NCBI RefSeq assembly: GCF_000003815.2
Contig: NC_049988.1
Location: forward strand, 6,677,765 to 6,741,764
Direction: 5' to 3'
Origin: Branchiostoma floridae
Lineage: Eukaryota > Chordata > Leptocardii > Amphioxiformes > Branchiostomatidae
Length of the DNA: 64,000 nt
Under the pieces are notes generated by a model. That model searched no databases. It was not told the origin of the DNA and saw nothing but the letters and a program-made list of their open reading frames with translations. The translations under genes were made by a program, and so were the position numbers. Shown here piece by piece: positions 57,261 to 64,000 of this stretch (position 1 is the first letter of the stretch; each line of letters opens with the position of its first letter).

Positions 57261-57270
57261 CGATTTTGAT

Positions 57271-57415
57271 AAGCAAGCTGCGACACAGTTAACCACCGAC
57301 ATGGATCTAAGACAATTTTTATTATGAGCAAAACATACGAATTCTGTACGACAGTTACACGAATATCTCAAGATTGCCCTGCGATATTGCGACGATCGTA
57401 AGACGAATGAATCCC
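57271..57415 (+). repeat. dispersed repeat, AAGCAAGCTGCGACA family, copy 2
   Basis: AAGCAAGCTGCGACACAG, TGGATCTAAGACAA and CTGTACGACAGTTACACGAA match copy 1. It lies directly after the MITE that separates it from the GTCGTACGA minisatellite, so minisatellite and repeat probably form one host element. Confidence 0.55.
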
Positions 57416-57424
57416 GGGTCTTTA

Positions 57425-57673
57425 AGATGGTATCTCACTGCGCTTGGAGCACCGGTGCGGCACTGCGGGGTCCGTTTACTGTGGCGCTGCTGTACATGTG
57501 TTATTTTCGCCAATGTTTTACAATTTGGATATTGCGCAATACGTAAAAGTATAACTTAGAAGACAACAAGGTACACAACACATAAAAATGTTCTTCATCT
57601 CTGAAATTCGTTGAGTGACATTTCAAACCCCGCAGTGCCGCACCGAAACCCCAAGTGCAGTGAGATACCACAT
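57425..57673 (-). mobile_element. 249-bp MITE, copy C
   Basis: Ends AGATGGTATCTCACTGCGC and CAGTGAGATACCACAT. The core is in the same orientation as copy B (ATTGCGCAATACGTAAAAG). Confidence 0.85.
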
Positions 57674-58332
57674 TTACAAAAGATAAGATCCACACTGGTA
57701 AAGAGTGGCGGACGGACAAGCCAAGCTAATGACCCCTCGACGCCAGGACTGTTTTCAAGCCCCAAACACCACTTGAAACACTCACTATTGTTTAACATAC
57801 TGTAGAACCCCAACGTTGACATTTGTAAGCCATGTGTGATGCCCAAACGCAGACAGACGTTAACCGTGTGTGGGTGAATCTGTGACAGTAGAAATAAACA
57901 ACAACGCCCCCTCACCACTATCCAGTGACCTGCACCAACACTACTAAGAAACGGTGGGATGAAGAGAGGTGTTGACCTCGACATCTTACGTCATCGCCAA
58001 GACCTGGGTAAGCTCTCAGACTAGCCAAGTAGGGTTGAGACCGGTTGGACGAGCATCGCTTCTTCCAAGGGTTCCTTGAACAACGTCTTCACGTTCAGGT
58101 AAGTCTTAAGACATTTCGGAAAGTCTTAAGTCATTTCTGTCCTTACAGCTCGTAGATTTGCCTAGAAAAAGCAACATTCGTACGTTTCACAAGTAACGTT
58201 TTTTATTCTTGGCGAGTTATTCCAACATTATCAAGCGCTCATCATTTTGCTGTGCTCAAGTTTCTACTATATAAATACCTTAAACATGTGGAATTAGAGG
58301 TCTAAGGGTTAAGGATAAGATATTTGCTTAGG

Positions 58333-58543
58333 GTTAAACTTGAGAGTAAATGAATCTTATCCGGAGGCTTAAAATACACAGGGGATTACACATAACGAAA
58401 GACAGACACCATAACTGTAATACATAAAGATATGGTTTCGTCTGGATCACTGCATATTGAATTTCCCAACATATAATGCCACATAATCTGAGAATTTATT
58501 AGTGTTTGAAGTATTGATTCTTAAGATTTTGGGTCCGGAAATC
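58333..58543 (+). repeat. direct duplication of about 200 bp, first copy
   Basis: GAGAGTAAATGAATCTTATC, ATAACGAAAGACAGACACCA, TGGTTTCGTCTGGAT, GAATTTCCCAACATATAATG and CCACATAATCTG recur in order at 61727-61915. Confidence 0.75.
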
Positions 58544-59026
58544 CACTCCAACGCAAGGATAACTTAATCTGTTATACATTGGTGGTAGAATTTCAGACAA
58601 AAACCAGAGGGTGCCAAAAATACGTGATTAAGATTACATACTGTATGTACTGATTTACGCGGAGTTTGGTAGCTTATATTAGAACCCTGTTTTTTTTTTA
58701 TTGTAGCTAGGAACAGACAAAGTAAAACTTTAAATTTCCAACATGAAATCTTGAGCAATTCATATGAGATTCTTGAAAACCTAGCTGTTGGCACAGAAAA
58801 AATAACATTTCAGATTTCTAACGTGAAAACTCACAATTGTAGTGGTGAGTACCCTAAGACCGTCATGTCCCTTTTAACGAACGGCGAATTCAGGGATATG
58901 CTAATGCAGCATACGTAATCGTTGTAGTATGCACACTTTATAGATATGCCTGTGTTTAAGACATAATTGATGACCTCGATAATATTATGCTTTTAATCTG
59001 GCGGTTTTAGGGTTCCTAGCGTAATT

Positions 59027-59085
59027 ATGAATGAATGAAGCTTTATTGTACATAAATACCCACTGGGTTAAATACAGGTCACACC
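59027..59085 (-). mobile_element. LINE 3'-end fragment with AATAAAGC and TGAATGAA tail
   Basis: On the minus strand it reads GGTGTGACCTGTATTTAACC, then a GTACAATAAAGCTTCATTC-like end. The same end occurs, diverged, at about 3455-3515. A polyadenylation signal followed by a CATT repeat fits a retrotransposon 3' terminus. No coding part is left. Confidence 0.55.
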
Positions 59086-59708
59086 AAAATGATAGTTGAC
59101 AGATGCATGAAATATTTACCATGTCAACCAACACAGAGATCGTGTTCTACTAAGTCAACTCGGCTTCTTCTCGCTTCTTTGTGATACTAAAATATAGGAA
59201 CAGATTTGTTTTAACATCAAAGATTATGAACGTTTAAAAACCTTACCCCAAACTGTTGTATTCTTATGTTGTACGTTACATTGGCATTGGTGTGGTTATT
59301 ATTTCTAAGTCACTTTCAGCACAAAGATCTCCTAATGGATCGTGGAGGAAAATCCCCATTGCGTCTTATCCCCTTGAGTACTTGTTACAGCAAGAAAAGA
59401 AGCTTTGAGCCATGCGACAGTGGTCCCTAGCCACCACTTAGTATTATATGATCGTAAAGTAAAGAGGAAATTCTAGACAAAAAGACAGTTAGGAGCCCCA
59501 TGCAGTAGATATCCCAACCTTTCATGTCTCTACAAGAAATTTAGTTTTAAGTATTTCTTTAAGCTTGCGTAAAGACGCGTTTTGTTTTCAGGAAAAAAAA
59601 GTGCATTACACATGCTTTACGAGTACTTTAATTGTGCTGAAAGAGCAGGTTTCTTGTGATAACGCTTCTATAATTGCCACTATCTTCATAGTATGCCTTA
59701 TAAGTAAA

Positions 59709-59951
59709 GATCGTATCTCACTGCATTTGAGGCACCGGTGCGGCACTGTGGGGTTCGTAGATAATAAAAAAACTCAGAGTTAAAGAACGAGTGTTTTTAC
59801 GTTTTGTGCATTTTTTGTCTTCTAGGTCATACTTTTACGTATTACGCAATATCTGAACTATCTTAAAAGTCGGCGAAAATAACACAACAGTGCCGCGGTG
59901 AACGAACCCCGCAGTGCCGCATCGGTGCCCAAGTGCAGTGAGATACCACAT
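59709..59951 (+). mobile_element. 243-bp MITE, copy D
   Basis: Ends AGATCGTATCTCACTGCATT and GTGCAGTGAGATACCACAT. The core is oriented as copy A, with the TTTTACGTATTACGCAATATC block. Confidence 0.85.
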
Positions 59952-60364
59952 TAAACTCACAGAAACAGCCCAATAACGTTACCAAGCGGAACATCTGTTC
60001 AATACAACGTGGCCCTAACTTTAACGTGTTAGGTACTCCATTCTTGTTTTTGTTTTAAACACCATATACCGCTTACTATTATCATTACATATATCTCTTT
60101 CGTATCATATTTCAAAGCCATAACAAAAAAACTACGTCATACATAGCTGAATATTGCAGTAATGATTTTGTAAAGGGATTATTTATTGTTCAAGGTCGTT
60201 GATTTAATGAATAGTATAAACATTCCCTGGAAACTGATGAATGTTGTGTGTCGTACAAATATTTCCTTTGGAATGTTTTTTTGTGTAAAAGCGTAACTCG
60301 TGGACACAAATCAAACTACACTTTGTCAGATTCTTGCAATGAAATCTTCCACGTTATATCTCTA

Positions 60365-60582
60365 GTTTACCTTTATCCATGGGGTACCCTTTATCCGTTG
60401 TTTTTGTTTCTAAAAACAGGGTATTTAGGGTTATCAAGGCAATAGAAATTGCAATATTTTGACAATAAACATAATATTTTGAAAATTTAACATGTTGAAA
60501 ACCACCGTCCATGGATGAGATATCTGCAAATTACCAGCTTTTAAAACTACGGATTTAACTTACCCAACGGATAAAGGTGAAC
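60365..60582. mobile_element. TA-flanked MITE with CACCTTTATCC ends, copy 2
   Basis: Begins GTTTACCTTTATCCATGGGG and ends CCAACGGATAAAGGTGAAC, with TA on both sides. Same core as copy 1 and slightly longer. Confidence 0.75.
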
Positions 60583-61069
60583 TATATATTCTTTTTGTAC
60601 GTTTCTATTGCCCAATAACTTGAATGATACAAGTGTGGACTAAAGAGATAGAGGAATAATTATTATAAGAGGAGTGAAGATGCCAGCTATGCCCTATGGG
60701 GTCCGTCTGTCAGCGAAGCGTAGTTGTGCCTTTAGGTGGAATGTAGCTACTCTGCCAAGTCAACCTACTGTTCCAAAAACACCCAGCGGCCACGTTTATT
60801 TCCTTTGCACAGACGTAAACGTTCTATCACAATATTATCTGACATTCCCAGGATGTTTTGGAGTCGACTTGGGTCGCTGGAGTTTGAGATTTTAAGCCGT
60901 CCAAATCTGCCCGGTAGGCGGAGTGAGATTGGGGTTTACCGTGCGTGTATGTTGTGATAAGTCGGCGGAAGGTTACATTAGTGCCTACTCACTACACGTG
61001 CCTGGAAAATAACAAGTATCAGTTGGTTCTTTTCAGGGAAGAACTTCTAGGTTCGCTGACTGATATTAA

Positions 61070-61235
61070 AGGATCATCACGTAACATCAGGCCACAGCAA
61101 GTAAATGTTATGGATGACATCCTCTGCAGACTGTAAAACTAGCAGAGATAGGGCGAAAAAAAGATGGGTAAAAATACAAGATGGCTAAATTTTCAACATT
61201 GTCACCATAAACATTGTAACAAGAATTGATGTTGA
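61070..61235 (+). repeat. ATGGATGACATCCTCTG dispersed repeat, copy 3
   Basis: TTATGGATGACATCCTCTGC, AGATGGGTAAAAATACAAGA and ATGGCTAAATTTTCAACATT correspond to the copy next to the TRIM gene. Confidence 0.5.
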
Positions 61236-61726
61236 CAAATATAAGGCTCGTTTCATCTGGTAGACAAAAAGTTACTCTTTACCTGAAAAGTGAACAATTC
61301 CGGAAAATGCGTACGTTGTGGCATGGTTATTTTAATGTTAATAGATACTTTGTGTGATATATCGATTTTTTTCGTCATAATCGTTAAAACTTATAATCCA
61401 TTTTGACCGGATGATTTATTGTACCTTTACAAAGGGTCTCAAAGATCATAACCTCGATACAGGGTCATGAACTGACTGAACTTTAGAGGGGCTTAAACCT
61501 CATTTGTCTTCATGCACAATCTTAATGGATAGGACGTACAGAATGATCGAGTGCATCTCTTTAGGAAGCATAACAGTGAGCATTTGTCATTTGTTATAAG
61601 GAAACCGTTGACAGGGCCTTGTAGATCACGTGAGCATGACGTAATCACGTGATAATCACGTGGTGTTCACATGATAATGACGAGAGTTATACTCTCTATT
61701 TGTTGGTATATGAAAGGACGAGTGGT

Positions 61727-61915
61727 GAGAGTAAATGTATCTTAAAATACACCTCAGGGGTTACAAATAACGAAAGACAGACCCCATCAATGTAAAACGT
61801 TAAGGTATTGTTTCGTCTAGATTGATAGTACTGCATATCAAATTTCCCAACGTATAATACCACATAATCTGCGACGCTATTAGTGTTTTAAGTATTGATC
61901 CTTGAGAATTTGGCT
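61727..61915 (+). repeat. direct duplication of about 200 bp, second copy
   Basis: GAGAGTAAATGTATCTTAAA, ATAACGAAAGACAGACCCCA, CAAATTTCCCAACGTATAAT and CCACATAATCTGCGACG match the first copy, 3.4 kb away, with substitutions and small gaps. Confidence 0.75.
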
Positions 61916-62027
61916 CATATCGTTATGTGAGAAAAGTTGACATTGTGGAATTTATTCTACCCCATCATACCCGCCTATTTGTTGGTACATCTAGACTACA
62001 AAAGAATTCTACCGTTGTCTCTACGTA

Positions 62028-62260
62028 ATGAATGACGTCATGTAATGTCGCCATCTTGGTTCTACCCTCCCCACCAACATGGCGATGGTGGCCATTTTGT
62101 AAGCCGTGACGTCACGTACACTCTTTTTGCAGGATACCGTAAAAGAAACTGTAAAGCAAATAATGACGTCATGACATGACGCCATCTTGGATCTGTCCTC
62201 GCCATCCGTGCCGTCACAAACTGTATTTCAACACACCGTGGAGCAAACTGTCACTAGGTG
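62028..62260. repeat. tandem duplication of about 130 bp carrying CRE and YY1-like motifs
   Basis: Two copies each start AATGACGTCATG and contain GCCATCTTGG followed by TCTACCCTC or TCTGTCCTC, a CCGTGACGTCAC or CCGTGCCGTCAC block, then an AAACTGT end. TGACGTCA lies at 62033-62040, 62107-62114 and 62164-62171; GCCATCTTGG at 62050-62059 and 62181-62190. No gene start is visible beside them. Confidence 0.6.
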
Positions 62261-63380
62261 TTTCGTATCAATAAACACAGCCACCCACCCCTTCCGTTCA
62301 ATCTCCACCCTGCTGTTATCATTGTGATTTCTCACCAAGAATCATATTAATCACCTACTGTTTTGGATTATTAATGTAGATTACCTGTTTAATAAAAGAA
62401 CATCAAGAATAGTATCGCATCAGTCATGATGAAGCTGAATATCTACACACACAAAAGTTAAAGTTTTGGAGAGTTTTTGGTAGCAAAACTGCAGACAGAC
62501 TTCAACAAAATATTTCATCATCATGTACACAGAGTTTGATAGTAGGAATATTCAGTTTGTCTTTCCCATTTTCCTTGCGAGTATAATTTAACGGAGTCTG
62601 CAAGTTCAATTATTATACATCTGGAATAATAAATGATAAGTCATTTCTTAGATTCTACTGCACATGCAAAGGTCAAAGTTTAAGGCCACAGAGACCTTAA
62701 AAAACACATCTGGACATTGTTATGCAAACCGACTGAAGAAGGCCACATACATATATAACTGGACATGTAGAAAGCATGGTAAAGACAACAGTTGTTTACA
62801 AGTACCGGGGCCCACACCACATGTATCTATGAACGGGCTTACAGCACTGCAGGTTCAACATTTACATCGTCTACATCAGAGCTTTACAACCATACATGAA
62901 CAGAGACGGTGGGCGCCATAGACTTCCTGCAACCTATGATCCACTGCTTACCGAGACACGGGTTCTATCTGAATAACGTGACGTCACGACAGTAGTGGGT
63001 TTTTCATTCCTTGACAAAGACTGGTGCTGTTCAGTTTGGGTTAGTCGAATTTTTGAGTTGGATACTACTGTTAAACTAGTTAAGTAATGCCTTCTACCAC
63101 CACAAAGGAACTTTCAAGTTAAGGTTGAACATTGCAAGGGCTGTTGACCCTACTGTTTAACATACACGTCGCCATACCCCGCTGTCTTCACCCTATTCCC
63201 GACACACGATTATATTACTCAACGACTGCTCTCGGATTAAATCGGATTATACTTCAGTTAGATGAATGCTGATGAATCCAAATAACGGGATTAAGTCAGA
63301 TTTATGTGTCTAGTCACGGATGAAAGTTACTGGTGGCCTTGAACATGACAATACATCACAACTAGTAATGTAATGTTCGG
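62261..63380. other. no gene recognised
   Basis: An 85-codon plus-strand frame at 62664-62921 lacks a recognised motif. The rest is AT-rich. Confidence 0.45.
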
Positions 63381-63575
63381 CGTTGTCTGTGGCGTAACTG
63401 ATAGAGCGTTCGGCTTGGAATCTAGAGGTCCCAAGTTCGATACTCGCCGAGACACCGGCGTTCTACCCTTGGGAAAGGCACTTTACATGACCTTTCCGTT
63501 CCCAACTTCATCCAGCTGTAAAAATGGATACCTGACTTCGGTCTGGGAGGTAAAATAAAAGACTACCTTTACCTT
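63381..63575 (+). mobile_element. tRNA-derived SINE
   Basis: The head is tRNA-like. A box: TGGCGTAACTG. B box: AGTTCGATAC, 33 bases downstream of the A box. Then comes the conserved body with TTGGGAAAGGCACTTTACAT and TGTAAAAATGGATACCTGAC, ending at GGGAGGTAAAATAAAAG. RNA polymerase III transcription from the internal boxes is the usual mode for such elements. This is the best-preserved SINE in the window. Confidence 0.85.
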
Positions 63576-63764
63576 CTGTTGGTACTGTGTATTTGGCACT
63601 GTTGATAAAAGTTACTAACTTGAACGCGGTGCCCACCTCTCTGCCAACCTATTGCCCTCGTCTGTCTAAAACGCAAAAAAAAATTTAAAAAACTAGTCAT
63701 AATCAATATAGAAGATGAATTCTGAGCGATTTTTCCCAATGACGCAGAATGATTCGATGCTAAC

Positions 63765-63947
63765 TACGCATGTCACGCGAAATGCACTGTGGGTAATATG
63801 TCAAGGCTGGGGGCCAGTAACTTGTAAACAGATCTTGTCTCAATCATTGTCTCGATTTGCATATCAATGGCCGGACGTGTTTTTTTATGTCTAAGGAGCA
63901 TTCTCCTTTGACATATTACCCACATTGCATTTCGCTGCGCATGCGTA
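63765..63947. repeat. 183-bp foldback
   Basis: TACGCATGTCACGCGAAATG and CTGTGGGTAATATGTCAA on the left pair with TTGACATATTACCCACA and GCATTTCGCTGCGCATGCG on the right, with a few mismatches. Probably a MITE; the target duplication is unclear. Confidence 0.65.
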
Positions 63948-64000
63948 CCTCGTAAACCTCGAGTCATTCCGGTGTTTTTGCAAAAAAAAGTCTTGTGTGA

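Noticed and set aside
57595-57984. 129-codon minus-strand ORF
   Set aside because: Its C-terminal third is MITE sequence and the rest lacks a recognised motif or conserved start.

Overview
The window looks like nuclear DNA of a cephalochordate (amphioxus, Branchiostoma). This is an inference. It rests on AT-rich, non-operonic DNA with one long animal gene, an intronless TRIM-NHL gene of the kind expanded in amphioxus, 3' ends of several non-LTR retrotransposons, tRNA-derived SINEs and many short inverted-repeat DNA elements. No bacterial, organellar or viral gene was recognised. Two runs of N (2362-2487 and 23657-23756) mark assembly gaps.

Only one complete protein gene is supported. It lies on the minus strand at 51325-53523 and encodes a 732-residue RING/B-box/coiled-coil/filamin/NHL protein, a probable ubiquitin ligase with TRIM71/LIN-41-type domain order. 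The other open frames are retrotransposon remnants (6730-7005, 12970-13095, 55841-56308), translations of repeats, or short chance frames. One short cysteine-rich frame at 45887-46102 is listed as a weak candidate.

Layout. 0-6 kb: a tandem repeat at 520-1000, SINE/LINE tails near 3.5 kb, a dispersed repeat near 4.8 kb and a CpG-rich spot with an X-box/CCAAT pair near 5.88 kb. 6-13 kb: a LINE 3' end between inverted arms, SINEs, a five-copy array of about 190 bp, and a second LINE 3' end. 14.9-17.7 kb: three copies of a 550-580 bp repeat, the third split by a 951-bp inverted-repeat transposon. 18-23.3 kb: three SINEs and a 128-bp-period array. 26.6-28.3 kb: an array of about 202 bp per unit, each unit carrying an RFX-type X-box, interrupted by a foldback transposon with 74-bp perfect arms and a 9-bp target duplication. 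29-44 kb: more MITEs, foldbacks and segmental or tandem duplications. 48.6-50.8 kb: repeats, a MITE, a SINE and a GT-rich tract, then the TRIM gene. 55.6-64 kb: a LINE end, a 20-bp minisatellite holding a second 9-bp-duplication MITE, two more copies of a 242-bp MITE, a CRE/YY1-motif duplication, a SINE and a terminal foldback.

No multigene system is visible. The strongest signals beyond the TRIM gene are the transposon families, some apparently recent, and the arrays that carry recognisable transcription-factor motifs.
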